Positions 46,781 to 55,553 are shown, numbered from the stretch's first letter. The stretch is 64,000 nt of DNA from CBDIHP01 sp965279195 (GCA_965279195.1 CBDIHP010000033.1:62001-126000); one strand, 5' to 3'. Notes: generated by a model not told the origin, from the letters alone. Program-made: numbers and translations.

Positions 46781-47227
46781 ATGCCGAACGGCAAGCGCGA
46801 CGAGAACCAGGGCCAGGGCCGCAGGGCCGGCGAGTCCCAGAATGAAGGCCAGGCCTCGGCCAACCGCCCGGGCCAGCAGGGCGGCCAGCAGCCCTCCGGC
46901 GTGCCCCACAACCGGCTCGAAGAGGTCAGCAGCCGCATCCAGGGCGCCTACGACTCGGCACGGGGCTCGGTCGCCGAAGGTTACCGCAACGCCGAGGGGC
47001 TGGTCTCGAACTACCCGACGCCGTCCGTCCTCGTGGGCTTCGGCCTCGGCTTCGGCATCGGCCTGGTCCTCTGCTCGATCCTCGCGAAGCCCGAGCCGAC
47101 CTGGGCCGAGACCTACCTCCCCGAGTCGCTCCAGGACCTCCCCGACAATCTCCAGCGGTACGCCCGCAATCTGCCCTCGAACCTCAAGGGCCAGCTCCCC
47201 CGCGCCGTTTCGCGCCGCATCGGCTGA
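46781..47227 (+). CDS. DUF883-like small membrane-associated protein, 148 aa
   Basis: The first 45 residues are Gln/Gly-rich and disordered. An amphipathic helix (RLEEVSSRIQGAYDSARGSV) follows, then a membrane segment (SVLVGFGLGFGIGLVLCSIL) and a C-terminal amphipathic tail (LPESLQDLPDNLQRYARNL). This layout resembles DUF883/YqjD-type proteins and parts of the CsbD-like neighbour. It is probably a stress-related membrane protein. It is preceded by AAAAAAGGGGAG seven bases before the ATG. Confidence 0.65.
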   Translation: MPNGKRDENQGQGRRAGESQNEGQASANRPGQQGGQQPSGVPHNRLEEVSSRIQGAYDSARGSVAEGYRNAEGLVSNYPTPSVLVGFGLGFGIGLVLCSILAKPEPTWAETYLPESLQDLPDNLQRYARNLPSNLKGQLPRAVSRRIG

Positions 47228-47240
47228 GCCACCCTGGCGG

Positions 47241-47301
47241 CCGGGGTCTCGGTCCACGAGACCCCGGTGCTGCCTGCGCTGGGCGAGCATCTCCCGGCGC
47301 C
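47241..47301. repeat. Intergenic hairpin and CGCTGGGCG-family element
   Basis: CCGGGGTCTCG (47241-47251) pairs with CGAGACCCCGG (47257-47267), the same stem as at 6094-6119. It is followed at 47277 by GCGCTGGGCGAGCATCTCCC, a further copy of the element seen at 18304, 23651 and elsewhere. It lies between the convergent DUF883-like and dprA genes and may also terminate them. Confidence 0.7.
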
Positions 47302-47369
47302 GACGGTAGGATCCGCGTCGCAGCGTACCCTACGTTGGTGTGGCCGCCTGGACTTACGTGGCGGGGCTC

Positions 47370-48515
47370 TCACGCTCGTACGAACAAATGCCCCGGCAAC
47401 CGCCTGACGAGCCGGCGGACTTCCAGCACGCTCAACGTCGCCATGACCTGCGACACCGCCAGCCCCGACTTGACGGTCAATTCATCCACGCCCATCGGGT
47501 GATCTTCGAGCCGGCCGAGCAGGAAACGCTCCTGGTCGGAGAGCTTCAATTCGGCCGGGTGCCGCACCGCGGGGCTCGAACCCTCGGCCTTCACCTCGAT
47601 GCCCAGCGGGCCGAGTTCCTCGAGGATGTCGTCGACGGTCTCGACGAGCTTGGCACCGTCCCGCAACAGGCGATGGCAGCCCCGGCTCGTGAGGCTGTCC
47701 ACCGGCCCGGGGACGGCGAAGACCTCGCGGTTCTGCTCCATCGCGTGCTTGGCCGTGGAGAGCGACCCGCTCCGGGGGGTGGCCTCGACCACCACCACGC
47801 CCAGGCTCAGGCCCGAGATGATCCGGTTCCGCTGGGGGAAGAGTCCCGCGAGCGGCCCCTGACGCATGGACATCTCGGAGATGACCGCGCCCGCGTCGGC
47901 GATCTCGGCCGCCAGGTCCTCGTGCTCGGGCGGATAGACCTTCTCCAGGCCGTTCGCCATCACGGCGAGCGTCCGTCCGCCGGCCCGGATCGCCCCCCGG
48001 TGCGCGGCCTCGTCGATGCCGCGGGCCAGCCCGGAGATCACCGTCACGCCCACCCTCGCCAGCGACGCCGCCAGGCGCTCCGCGACCCGCAGCCCATAGG
48101 GCGTGCAGCGGCGAGACCCGACGATGGCGATGGCCAGGCCGTCCGACGACTGGAACGTCCCCCGGCGATAGAGCAGGGGAGGCGGGTCGGGGATCTCCTT
48201 CAGGCCATTGGGATACGTCGCATCGGAGGGCGCGACGACGTCGACGCCCCGCTCGCGGCAGAGGGCGAACTCCGACTCGACGTCGATCTCCTTCCTCGCA
48301 CGGATCAGGCGCTCGGCCAGCTTCGGACCGACCCCGCCGACCTCCTTCAACGAGGAGAGCGACGCGTCGAGCACGTTGCCGGCGTCGCCGAATCGTTCGA
48401 GGAGGGCCCGGCATGTCAGAGGTCCGATGCCGGGGACCATGGTCAGCAGGAGCAGGTCGCGGACCTCGGGCGGGCTCGTCTCTGTCGGCTCGGTCACGGG
48501 CTCGCCCTCGTCCAC
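47370..48515 (-). CDS. dprA: DNA processing protein DprA
   Basis: A 381 aa DprA/Smf protein that binds incoming single-stranded DNA and loads RecA during transformation. The N-terminal SAM/HhH-like region has MVPGIGPLTCRALLERFG and GVGPKLAERLI. The Rossmann core has AIVGSRRCTPYGLRVAERLA, VISGLARGIDEAAHRGAI, FPQRNRIISGL and EVFAVPGPVDSLTSRGCH. A C-terminal winged-helix-like domain ends the protein. The start is a GTG at 48515, with another GTG six codons later. It follows aroB by 43 bases, so it is probably in the same transcript. Confidence 0.94.
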   Translation of the reverse strand: MDEGEPVTEPTETSPPEVRDLLLLTMVPGIGPLTCRALLERFGDAGNVLDASLSSLKEVGGVGPKLAERLIRARKEIDVESEFALCRERGVDVVAPSDATYPNGLKEIPDPPPLLYRRGTFQSSDGLAIAIVGSRRCTPYGLRVAERLAASLARVGVTVISGLARGIDEAAHRGAIRAGGRTLAVMANGLEKVYPPEHEDLAAEIADAGAVISEMSMRQGPLAGLFPQRNRIISGLSLGVVVVEATPRSGSLSTAKHAMEQNREVFAVPGPVDSLTSRGCHRLLRDGAKLVETVDDILEELGPLGIEVKAEGSSPAVRHPAELKLSDQERFLLGRLEDHPMGVDELTVKSGLAVSQVMATLSVLEVRRLVRRLPGHLFVRA

Positions 48516-48558
48516 GGCCCCCGGGCGGAAGCGGTTTCCGGCGGGGGAAACCCCTCGC

Positions 48559-49704
48559 TCACGCCGAGGTCATCTCTTCCAGTATGGGGCGCAGATCGTC
48601 GGTTGTCGCCGCGTCCGTTAATTCGACCCGCCCGATCGACCGGGGGAGCACGAACCGCACTCGACCGCCGCGATTCTTCTTGTCCCGGGTCATCGCGTCG
48701 AGCAGCGGCTCCAGTGGCAATCCCGGCGAGGTCACCGGTAACCCGAAGCGTTCGAGGAGTTGACGCAGCCGCGCGACGTCGGGCCCGCCGATCCAGCCGA
48801 GCCGCTCGGCCAGCCTGGCCTCGGCGACCATCCCGATCGACACCGCCTCGCCGTGCTGATAAGGCCCGTCGTAGCCGGCAACCGCCTCGATGGCATGGCC
48901 GATGGTGTGGCCGAAATTCAACACGGCACGCAGGCCGGTCTCCTCGCGCTCGTCCCTGGTCACGACGTCGGCCTTGCACGCGCAGCTCGTCGCGACGATC
49001 GCACGGATGGCCCCCGGTTCGCCCGCGAGGATGGCGTCGGCGTCCGACTCGACCCGGTCGAAGAACGCGGGGTCGAGGATGACGCCGTATTTCACGACCT
49101 CGGCCATCCCACAGAGGAGTTCCCGCCTGGGGAGGGTTTCGAGCGTCTTCGTGTCGATCCAGACCCCCACCGGCTGGTGGAAGGCCCCGATGATGTTCTT
49201 GGCCCCCGGGTGATTGACCCCGACCTTGCCGCCGACCGAGCTGTCCACCTGCGCGAGCAAGGTCGTGGGGATCATCAGGAGCGGCAGCCCCCGGGCGTAG
49301 GTGGCCGCGACGAACCCGCCGAGGTCGCCGATCACGCCGCCGCCGAACGCGACGACCACCGTGTGTCGGTCGGCCCGCATGGCGATCAGGCGGTCGTAGA
49401 GCCCGCACGCGACGTCCAGGCACTTGCTGGCCTCGCCCGGCGGCACGGCCGCGACCTCGGCCGCGATGCCGACCACCTTCAATGCCGCCACGTAGGGCCC
49501 GACGCTCGTCTCCATGTTGCCGTCGGTCACCACCAGGGCCGAACGGCAGCCCTTGCCGGCCCAGGTTGCGTCGAGGGCGGAGCGGGCGAACGCGCCGAAG
49601 TCGCCGAGGCCGTCGGTCACGACGCGGACCTCGTAGGAGCGAGGGCCGAGGTCGACGGGGACGGACAGGGCGGGCGCGGGGGCCTCGGGTGACGGCGTCG
49701 GCAC
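48559..49704 (-). CDS. aroB: 3-dehydroquinate synthase
   Basis: A 381 aa enzyme of the shikimate pathway that converts DAHP to 3-dehydroquinate with NAD and a divalent metal. Visible features are the NAD-binding AFGGGVIGDLGGFVAATYAR, TTLLAQVDSSVGGKVGVNHP and the metal-site His in LNFGHTIGHAIEA. I take the GTG at 49704 because GGAAAGG lies eight bases upstream. The frame continues to 49905 without protein-like content. It is divergent from the M50 protease gene, with 248 bases between. Confidence 0.95.
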   Translation of the reverse strand: MPTPSPEAPAPALSVPVDLGPRSYEVRVVTDGLGDFGAFARSALDATWAGKGCRSALVVTDGNMETSVGPYVAALKVVGIAAEVAAVPPGEASKCLDVACGLYDRLIAMRADRHTVVVAFGGGVIGDLGGFVAATYARGLPLLMIPTTLLAQVDSSVGGKVGVNHPGAKNIIGAFHQPVGVWIDTKTLETLPRRELLCGMAEVVKYGVILDPAFFDRVESDADAILAGEPGAIRAIVATSCACKADVVTRDEREETGLRAVLNFGHTIGHAIEAVAGYDGPYQHGEAVSIGMVAEARLAERLGWIGGPDVARLRQLLERFGLPVTSPGLPLEPLLDAMTRDKKNRGGRVRFVLPRSIGRVELTDAATTDDLRPILEEMTSA

Positions 49705-49952
49705 GACGGATCCCTTTCCAAATCTCTCGGCGCGGTGGTCGTTGGCGAGGGGACATCCTAAAACAATCGGATGCGCGTCGGCCAGACGGTCGCCGTTCCG
49801 GCACGGCGGGCGCTCCGTGCTGGAATTCGCAATGTGCCCGTTTCCGGCTGCCCGGCCCAAGTTGCGGCCCGGGGCGTCCACTGCTAGGCTAGAACCGGAC
49901 GACACGGAAGCGAATTCCTCCCCCGACGCGATCCGCCACGGGTGGCCTCCTC

Positions 49953-51026
49953 ATGACCGATATCTTCTCCTGGTCTCTGCCCCTAGGGCGCTTGTCCGGC
50001 GTCCAGTTCCGGGCCCACTTCTTCCTGATCTTCTTCGTCGTGCTCCGTTTCTTCTCGTCGTTCATCGGCGAGGACCGCGCCCCGGGGCCGACGGCCGCGT
50101 GGCTGCTCCTGTTGCTCATCTGCCTGGCCCTGCACGAGCTGGGGCACGTCGTCTTCGCGCACGTCGAGGACAGCGAGACCGAGGACGTCCAGCTCTGGCC
50201 GCTGGGGAACCTGATCGTCCCCACCGGCTCCCGGAACTGGAATGAGGGCTATTTCGCCGCCTCCGGCGGCCTGATCGCCAGCGGCGCGTTCGCACTGGCC
50301 TCGGCCCTGGGCCTGAGCCTCCTCGGGGCCCGCATGACCCTGTCGCCGTTCGGCTCGGGGATCGATGCCGGGGCCCCGACGATCCTGGCGACCGGCAAGG
50401 CGGCCATCGCGCTCACGCCGGTCTGGTGGCTGGGTTGGTTCGGGTTCATCAACTGGGTGCTGTTCGTCGCCAACCTGATCCCTGCATTGCCCCTGGACGG
50501 TGGCCGGCTGGTGCGGACCTACGTCGCCAGGAATCCCGCGTCCTTCGGGCGCGACGGCATGCTCGCGGCCTATACCGCCCACACCAGCGCGGCGTTGCTG
50601 ACCGTGATCGGCGTCGCCCGCCTGATCCAGACCCGTTCGCTCAACGACACGGTCACGCTCATCTGCCTGGCGGTGATGATCGAGGCGGTGGTGCGGCACG
50701 AGGCGCGGATGATCGAGGACGGCGGGTTCTTCGAGGATGGGATCTTCGGCTATGATTTCTCCGAGGGCTACACCAGCCTCGAAGGCAGCGCGGCGAAGGT
50801 CCGGCCCCGCCGCGAGAACGCCCTGATCCGCTGGCGTCGCCGGCGCTCCGAGCAGCGACGCCTCCGCCGCCAGGCGCAGGAGGCCGCCGAGGACCGCCGG
50901 ATGGACGAGATCCTCGAGAAGCTCCACACCCAGGGCAAGTCCGCCCTGACCGACGACGAGCAGCGCTTCCTCGTGCGGGTGAGCACCAAGATCCGCAACC
51001 GGCAGAAAGACCGTGCCCAGCCCTGA
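49953..51026 (+). CDS. Site-2-type membrane zinc protease (peptidase M50)
   Basis: A 357 aa membrane protease. The zinc motif HELGH (61-65) lies in a membrane helix, and the second ligand motif is NLIPALPLDGGR. About five to six helices are visible, up to residue 240. The C-terminal 100 residues are soluble and highly charged, ending in MDEILEKLHTQGKSALTDDE. Site-2 proteases cleave membrane-bound regulators. The C-terminal tail resembles one found on some planctomycete rhomboid proteins (weak memory). The last 14 bases overlap the next gene, suggesting coupling. Confidence 0.88.
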   Translation: MTDIFSWSLPLGRLSGVQFRAHFFLIFFVVLRFFSSFIGEDRAPGPTAAWLLLLLICLALHELGHVVFAHVEDSETEDVQLWPLGNLIVPTGSRNWNEGYFAASGGLIASGAFALASALGLSLLGARMTLSPFGSGIDAGAPTILATGKAAIALTPVWWLGWFGFINWVLFVANLIPALPLDGGRLVRTYVARNPASFGRDGMLAAYTAHTSAALLTVIGVARLIQTRSLNDTVTLICLAVMIEAVVRHEARMIEDGGFFEDGIFGYDFSEGYTSLEGSAAKVRPRRENALIRWRRRRSEQRRLRRQAQEAAEDRRMDEILEKLHTQGKSALTDDEQRFLVRVSTKIRNRQKDRAQP

Positions 51027-51858
51027 CCCGACACCCCACCCGTCGGCCCCGTTCCAGCCCGAGCGGCTGCTCCGCGCCCTGCGGCAGCGGCCGCTGGTGA
51101 TGGACGCCGCCATGGGCACCCGGCTGATGGCCTCTGGGCTCGACCTCGACCGCGACGACGCCAGCCTCTGGAACCTCTCCAACCCCGACAGGGTCCTGGG
51201 GAACCACGAGGCCGACGTCCTTGCTGGCGCCGATGTCCTTGTCACGAATACGTTTGGAGCCAATCGCGAGTGGCTCTCCCGGTTCGGGCGGGGCGAGCCA
51301 TTCGACCTCGTCGCCATCAACCGCCGGGCCGTCGAGCTGGCCAAGCTGGCCGCCGGGCCGGAACGTTTCGTGGTCGGCTCGCTCGGGCCGACCATCCTGA
51401 TGAACGGCCCCAAGCCGGGGGGACAGATCAAGGCCCTGCTCGTGGCGGGCGTGGACGCGTTCCTGCTGGAGACGTTCACCTTTGAGGCCGCACTCAGGTT
51501 GCTCGAAGTCATCAGGGACCGGACGGTCATTCCGATCCTCGTCAGCCTCCACACCTGGCCGGCAGACATCGGGGAGGCGGCGAAGTCGCTGCGCGACGCC
51601 GGGGCCGACGTCGTGGGCGTGAACTGCACGGAGTCGTTCTCGGTCCTGCTGGACACCGTGCGGAAGCTGAGAGATGCCATCGACTTGCCGCTGCTGGCCA
51701 AGCCCAGCGGGGGGCGGCCCGGGGGGCCGAGCTACTCACCGGACGACTTCGCCGTCGTCCTGCCGGAGTTGCTCGAATGCAACGTCCGCCTCTACGGCGG
51801 ATGCTGCGGCACCACCGATGCCCACGTGCGTGCAATCCGCCGCTCGATCGGTTCGTGA
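51013..51858 (+). CDS. Homocysteine S-methyltransferase family protein
   Basis: A 281 aa barrel protein of the Hcy-binding methyltransferase family. VMDAAMGTRLMASGLDLD starts the barrel, and ADVLVTNTFGANREWLSRF follows. The zinc cysteines are in VVGVNCTESF and in GGCCGTTDAHV. Such proteins move a methyl group to homocysteine; the donor cannot be told from sequence. The start is a GTG at 51013 inside the end of the M50 gene. Length is slightly short for the family but all three Cys are present. Confidence 0.88.
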   Translation: MPSPDPTPHPSAPFQPERLLRALRQRPLVMDAAMGTRLMASGLDLDRDDASLWNLSNPDRVLGNHEADVLAGADVLVTNTFGANREWLSRFGRGEPFDLVAINRRAVELAKLAAGPERFVVGSLGPTILMNGPKPGGQIKALLVAGVDAFLLETFTFEAALRLLEVIRDRTVIPILVSLHTWPADIGEAAKSLRDAGADVVGVNCTESFSVLLDTVRKLRDAIDLPLLAKPSGGRPGGPSYSPDDFAVVLPELLECNVRLYGGCCGTTDAHVRAIRRSIGS

Positions 51859-51978
51859 TGTCTCGAAGCGACGCATTCGGTGCGTTTGGTTGACGGCTGT
51901 GCAGTTCGTGGACTATCCTTCTCCTGGGGACATTGGCTTTGTTCCCGAGATTTTGCAAACGGACCCTCGGGGGTGATC

Positions 51979-52443
51979 GTGGCGAAGGCGGAATTGCCGG
52001 CGAAGGCCAGGAAACCTCGCAAACTTGAGCTGAAGCGGGAGGACCTGAAGCCGGGCGAGTGCCTCTGCGACCACTGCATCGGCAAGTGCTGCCGCTACTT
52101 CTCCTTGCCGATCGACACCCCGACATGCTGGGACGATTACGACGCCATCCGCTGGTACCTCGCCCACGGCCAGACCCTGGTCTACGTGGAGAGGGAGTCG
52201 TGGTATCTGGTCGTGATGACCCGTTGCAAGTTCCTGACGGAGGACGATCGCTGCAAGATCTACCTCAACCGCCCGAAGATCTGCAACGACTACACGACCG
52301 CCGATTGCGAGTATGACGACCCGTGGTCCTTCGACAAGGTGTTTGAAACGGCCGAACAGATCTGGGAGTATGCCGAGGCCATCCTGCCGCCGAGACGCCG
52401 GCCGAAGTCGAAGGGGCCGGAGTTGACGATCCTCAACCGTTGA
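51979..52443 (+). CDS. YkgJ-like cysteine-cluster protein
   Basis: A protein of about 154 aa with the Cys pattern of the YkgJ (putative zinc- or iron-chelating) family. Cysteines are in CLCDHCIGKCCRYFSLPID, in MTRCKFLTEDDRCKIYLN and in RPKICNDYTTADCEYDD. The start is uncertain: GTG at 51979 has a G-run about five bases upstream, GTG at 51973 is an alternative, and the frame is open to 51880. It stands 120 bases after the methyltransferase gene. The exact cofactor and role are unknown. Confidence 0.82.
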   Translation: MAKAELPAKARKPRKLELKREDLKPGECLCDHCIGKCCRYFSLPIDTPTCWDDYDAIRWYLAHGQTLVYVERESWYLVVMTRCKFLTEDDRCKIYLNRPKICNDYTTADCEYDDPWSFDKVFETAEQIWEYAEAILPPRRRPKSKGPELTILNR

Positions 52444-52485
52444 CGGTTCGTCGGGCGGCCGTGCACGAACACCGGGAGGTCCCCC

Positions 52486-52896
52486 ATGTCGCCGGAAAAC
52501 GCCGGGTCGGCCGAGGCCCTGGAGCGAGTCGTCCGCCTGGAGCGGAGCCGCGAACGCTGGCGGGCCGCCACTGTCGGGCTGATCGCCCTCGGGGGGCTAT
52601 TCCTCGTCCTGGGCAATCGCCCGCTCACGCAGGTGAAGGCGGACGACGAGGTCGCGCAGGTCCGGCTGATCTCCCAGAAGCAGGCGAGGTCGGCCCCGCT
52701 GCCGGCGGCCGAGGCGGCGGCGGGGTATGAGTACCGCCAGTCGCTCGTGCAACTGAATCGGGTCGAGGTGACCCTGAACGAGTGGGCCGAGAAGGGCTGG
52801 GAGCCGTTCTCAATGGTCTACGTCCCCCCCTCGCTCGGCGCAGGCGGCCCCGGACAGGTCGCGATCGCCATGCGGCGGGTGGCCAGGCCGAGGTGA
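52486..52896 (+). CDS. Hypothetical single-pass membrane protein, 136 aa
   Basis: The N-terminal 25 residues are charged (ALERVVRLERSRERWRAA). One membrane helix (TVGLIALGGLFLVLGNRPL) then leads to a soluble extracytoplasmic part with GYEYRQSLVQLNRVEVTLNE and WAEKGWEPFSMVYVPP. This segment resembles DUF4177-like small domains (weak). The ATG at 52486 is preceded by GGGAGG. It follows the YkgJ-like gene by 42 bases. Confidence 0.7.
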   Translation: MSPENAGSAEALERVVRLERSRERWRAATVGLIALGGLFLVLGNRPLTQVKADDEVAQVRLISQKQARSAPLPAAEAAAGYEYRQSLVQLNRVEVTLNEWAEKGWEPFSMVYVPPSLGAGGPGQVAIAMRRVARPR

Positions 52897-53076
52897 ACGA
52901 GCGGCCTGGGGAAATTCATGAGGGATGGATCATGGTTGATGGATGATCAGAATCCTGGGGGGCGAATCGGGCTCGGTGGCCAGCAGGTTGGTTCGACATA
53001 ACCCCCGTCCCATCGCCCGTCTCCGACTCGCTCACCCATCTCCCATAACGCATCACCCATCATCGAGACCGACCCG
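52897..53076. other. Intergenic spacer with short GATGG/CCATC repeats
   Basis: A 180-base spacer before the HYExAFE gene. It contains repeated GATGGAT-type units near 52920-52950 and complementary CATCACCCATC near 53048-53060. These could form a loose hairpin and resemble the arms of 45281-45345. No gene was seen. Confidence 0.4.
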
Positions 53077-53742
53077 ATGGCCAGGCGGAGGAACCATTAC
53101 GAGGCGGCGTTCGAGGCGTACATCCGGGCGCACCGGGTGCCTTGCGTGGCGATTGATGAGGCGAAACGCGCGATTTTCGGGGACCAGGGGGTCAAAAATC
53201 CCGATTTCCTGCTGTATCCTGGTCGTGGACCTCATCTTGTCGTCGAGGTGAAGGGGAAGCGGGCGAAGGACGGTTGCGGTCGGCGGCCCTGGGAGAACTG
53301 GGTCGGTACCGACGACCTCGATGGCCTTGGGCGTTGGGAGGCCGTGTTCGGGCCGGGGTTCCGGTCGATCCTGGTCTTCGCCTACGCCGAGCCGCTGCCC
53401 GAGTTCCCCCTGCCTCCCGGCGACGGGTCGTTCGTGTTCCGGCACCGGTCCTACCGGTTCTGGGCGGTCGGCCTCGACGAGTACGTCCAGCACCTGGTAT
53501 CGCGGGGGCCGGCCTGGAAGGCCGTCGCGATGGCCAGGAGGGAGTTCCGGAGGCGAGTCCGCCCGCTCCTGGAGTGGCTCCCCTCGCATTACTCCGACGC
53601 CCCGACCTCGCCGCGACGTGCCGGACGCCTGAGAGCCCGGCGGGCCTCCGAGCTAGTAGGCGAGCCCCCGACGAGCCTGATCGAAGTCCCGACCCTCCCC
53701 GACCCCCGGGCGCGACCCCGGCCCGAACCCGAGGTCGGCTGA
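53077..53742 (+). CDS. HYExAFE family protein, nuclease-like fold
   Basis: A 221 aa protein beginning MARRRNHYEAAFEAYIRAHR, the signature after which the HYExAFE family is named. Residues in VKNPDFLLYPGRGPHLVVEV followed by KGKR give a D-x(n)-E-x-K pattern like PD-(D/E)XK nucleases, so a DNA-related role is possible; this is inference. The C-terminus is Arg/Pro-rich and probably disordered. It is alone on its strand, 31 bases before the next small gene. Confidence 0.8.
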   Translation: MARRRNHYEAAFEAYIRAHRVPCVAIDEAKRAIFGDQGVKNPDFLLYPGRGPHLVVEVKGKRAKDGCGRRPWENWVGTDDLDGLGRWEAVFGPGFRSILVFAYAEPLPEFPLPPGDGSFVFRHRSYRFWAVGLDEYVQHLVSRGPAWKAVAMARREFRRRVRPLLEWLPSHYSDAPTSPRRAGRLRARRASELVGEPPTSLIEVPTLPDPRARPRPEPEVG

Positions 53743-53772
53743 CGAGCCGAGAGATCCTCAAGGAACCCGCCC

Positions 53773-53970
53773 ATGTCCCGACTGTTCCGCCGGTTCGCCC
53801 CCCTGGCCGTCGCCATGCTGCTCTGCCTGGCCCCGCTCCCGGCCCGCGCGCAGGAACTCCCCCCGCAGGAGGAGGAGAAGGGCGATACCGAGATGGTCGT
53901 CGGCTACATGGTCACCGGCCTGCTGAGCGCGGGCGCCATCTTCATCCTCTGCAAGTCGTCCCGCCGCTGA
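53773..53970 (+). CDS. Small exported or membrane protein, 65 aa
   Basis: It starts MSRLFRRFAPLAVAMLLCLA, followed by PLPARAQE, a clear signal peptide with an A-R-A cleavage site. A short acidic stretch (PPQEEEKGD) and one membrane helix (VVGYMVTGLLSAGAIFILC) follow, ending KSSRR. The function is unknown. It may be cotranscribed with the HYExAFE gene 30 bases upstream. Confidence 0.68.
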   Translation: MSRLFRRFAPLAVAMLLCLAPLPARAQELPPQEEEKGDTEMVVGYMVTGLLSAGAIFILCKSSRR

Positions 53971-53973
53971 GAC

Positions 53974-54915
53974 TCACGGGGGCGTCGGCCCCTCGGGCAT
54001 CAGGACACGCAGCGCGCCGGGGTCGACGCCGAACTCGACCGGCGTGCTCGTGCGGATCTCCCCGTCCAGATTGACGGGGAGCGGCGTGTCCGTCGTCAGG
54101 ACGAGTTCTCGCGTCCGCAGGAAGCCGTCGCCGGGGTTCTGAAGAGGGATGCCCAGCCGGAGGAGGAGCATCGTCCGCAGGAGTTCCCAGCGTCCCCGGG
54201 ATCCGAGGGCGTAAGCGGAGAGCAAGCCGTCCTCGAGGGTGCTCGCGCGATCGACGAGCACGCCGCCGCCGTAGAACCGGCCGTTGCCGACGACGATCTG
54301 GTGGGCCTCGGTCTCGACCTCGCCCTCTTCGGCCACGATCCGGGCGGTGAACGTGCGGTGCCGGGCGAGCGTCCGGGCCCCGGCGATCGCATAAGCGAGC
54401 GGGCCGAATCGTCGCTTCTCCTCCCCGCGTAGGGCCTTCCGCGCGGCGACGGAGAGTCCGATGCTGGCCACGTTGAGGAACGCGTGGCCGTTGGCGCGAC
54501 CGAGGTCGATCGGCCGGGCGTGGTGCCCCGCCGCGATTGCCGCCGCCTGCCGGAGGTCGGAGGAAATCCCGAGCGCCCTGGCGAAGTCATTCGCGGTGCC
54601 GAGCGGCAGCACCCCGAGTTCAATCCCCGTCCCGGCCAGTGCGGACGCCACAGTCGCGATCGTGCCGTCGCCGCCGGCCACCAGGATCCGCCTGAAGCCT
54701 CCCGCGATGACCCGCTCGGCGTCTCGCCTCAGGTCGCTGGGGCGTCGGATCCGGACGAGTTCGTCCAGGTGCAGGCCATTCTCCCGGAGCAGGCCGGGCA
54801 GGGCCTTCGCCGCGTGCCGGCCGCGACGGGCGTGGATATTGATGAGCAAGGCCGAGGGGCGACCCCGCCGGGTCACGCCCTCGGCCTCGATCTCCGCCGG
54901 CCCGATCGCGCTCAC
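53974..54915 (-). CDS. Diacylglycerol kinase-like lipid kinase
   Basis: A 313 aa member of the DAGK catalytic family (YegS/BmrU-like). The nucleotide-binding GGDGTIATVASAL and LPLGTANDFARAL are present, then DLGRANGHAFLNVASIGLS. It phosphorylates a lipid with ATP at the inner leaflet. The start is taken as the GTG at 54915, which overlaps the stop of the upstream gene as GTGA, a sign of coupling. An open frame to 54969 overlaps that gene further. It is the last gene of a compact minus-strand operon. Confidence 0.88.
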   Translation of the reverse strand: MSAIGPAEIEAEGVTRRGRPSALLINIHARRGRHAAKALPGLLRENGLHLDELVRIRRPSDLRRDAERVIAGGFRRILVAGGDGTIATVASALAGTGIELGVLPLGTANDFARALGISSDLRQAAAIAAGHHARPIDLGRANGHAFLNVASIGLSVAARKALRGEEKRRFGPLAYAIAGARTLARHRTFTARIVAEEGEVETEAHQIVVGNGRFYGGGVLVDRASTLEDGLLSAYALGSRGRWELLRTMLLLRLGIPLQNPGDGFLRTRELVLTTDTPLPVNLDGEIRTSTPVEFGVDPGALRVLMPEGPTPP

Positions 54916-55352
54916 CACCGCCCCTTCGGCAGGGAACGCCCGCTGTGGACGATCACGGTCCGGATCCACTGGATGTTCCGGGTGAGTTCCTCGCGGGTGC
55001 GCTGGAAGCTCTGGAGGCTGGCCGAGAGGCCCTTGATACCGAGGAAGGCCAGGACCCCCGCGACCGCGACCGAAACCAGCGCCACGACCAGCCGCGACGT
55101 CCCGGGCGACCAGGTCATCGCGTTGGCGAGCAGGTCGGCGGCACCGAGGAGGGCGACGGGCAGGGCGGCCAGTGCCAGGACGATCCCGAGGGCCGCCATC
55201 CCGGAGGGGACCATCGCCTTGGCGCTCGACTCCTTGAGGTCGATCATGGCGAGCTTGGTCTGGAGTTCGATCAGGGTGGCGATATCGTTGCCGAACTCGG
55301 TCAGGCTGCCGACGACGCCCTCAGGGGCCTCCTCGGTGAACCGGTTGTTCAT
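54912..55352 (-). CDS. Phage-holin-family (PF07332-like) membrane protein, 146 aa
   Basis: The N-terminal amphipathic part FGNDIATLIELQTKLAMIDL leads to two membrane helices (MAALGIVLALAALPVALLG and LVVALVSVAVAGVLAFLGI). A charged C-terminal tail with FQRTREELTRNIQWIRTV follows. This is the layout of the family annotated as phage holin superfamily III or YqjE-like, which in most bacteria is chromosomal and not phage-related. The start ATG at 55352 overlaps the stop of the upstream gene as ATGA, and its own stop overlaps the lipid kinase start. Confidence 0.82.
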   Translation of the reverse strand: MNNRFTEEAPEGVVGSLTEFGNDIATLIELQTKLAMIDLKESSAKAMVPSGMAALGIVLALAALPVALLGAADLLANAMTWSPGTSRLVVALVSVAVAGVLAFLGIKGLSASLQSFQRTREELTRNIQWIRTVIVHSGRSLPKGRW

Positions 55353-55552
55353 CGACGCTTGATCAACCATCCCAGGAAGACTCCCAATCCGAGGGCCAGG
55401 CCGAGGGCCCGGACCGGTTCATTCTGGACGTAGTTCCGGATCACGCCGGTGCCGCCGGCGAGCCCTTCCTTGACCGTGGCGGTCAGACCCTTCAGCTGCT
55501 CGGTGTACGACTCTGGGTCGCCGGACTGGCGGGTGCGGAGTGTGTCGATCAT
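55349..55552 (-). CDS. Small YqjD/DUF883-like membrane protein, 67 aa
   Basis: From the ATG at 55552 the protein reads MIDTLRTRQSGDPESYTEQL. An amphipathic helix (KGLTATVKEGLAGGTGVI) and one membrane helix near the end (RALGLALGLGVFLGWLI, then KRR) follow. It fits the ElaB/YqjD-type small proteins. A GGGAGGAG ribosome site lies just upstream, inside the end of the preceding gene. Stop and start overlap with the next gene as ATGA. Confidence 0.78.
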   Translation of the reverse strand: MIDTLRTRQSGDPESYTEQLKGLTATVKEGLAGGTGVIRNYVQNEPVRALGLALGLGVFLGWLIKRR

Positions 55553-55553
55553 C

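Noticed and set aside
54912..55352. Prophage remnant because of a holin-family protein
   Set aside because: The family is mostly chromosomal, the gene is locked in an envelope operon, and no other phage gene is present.
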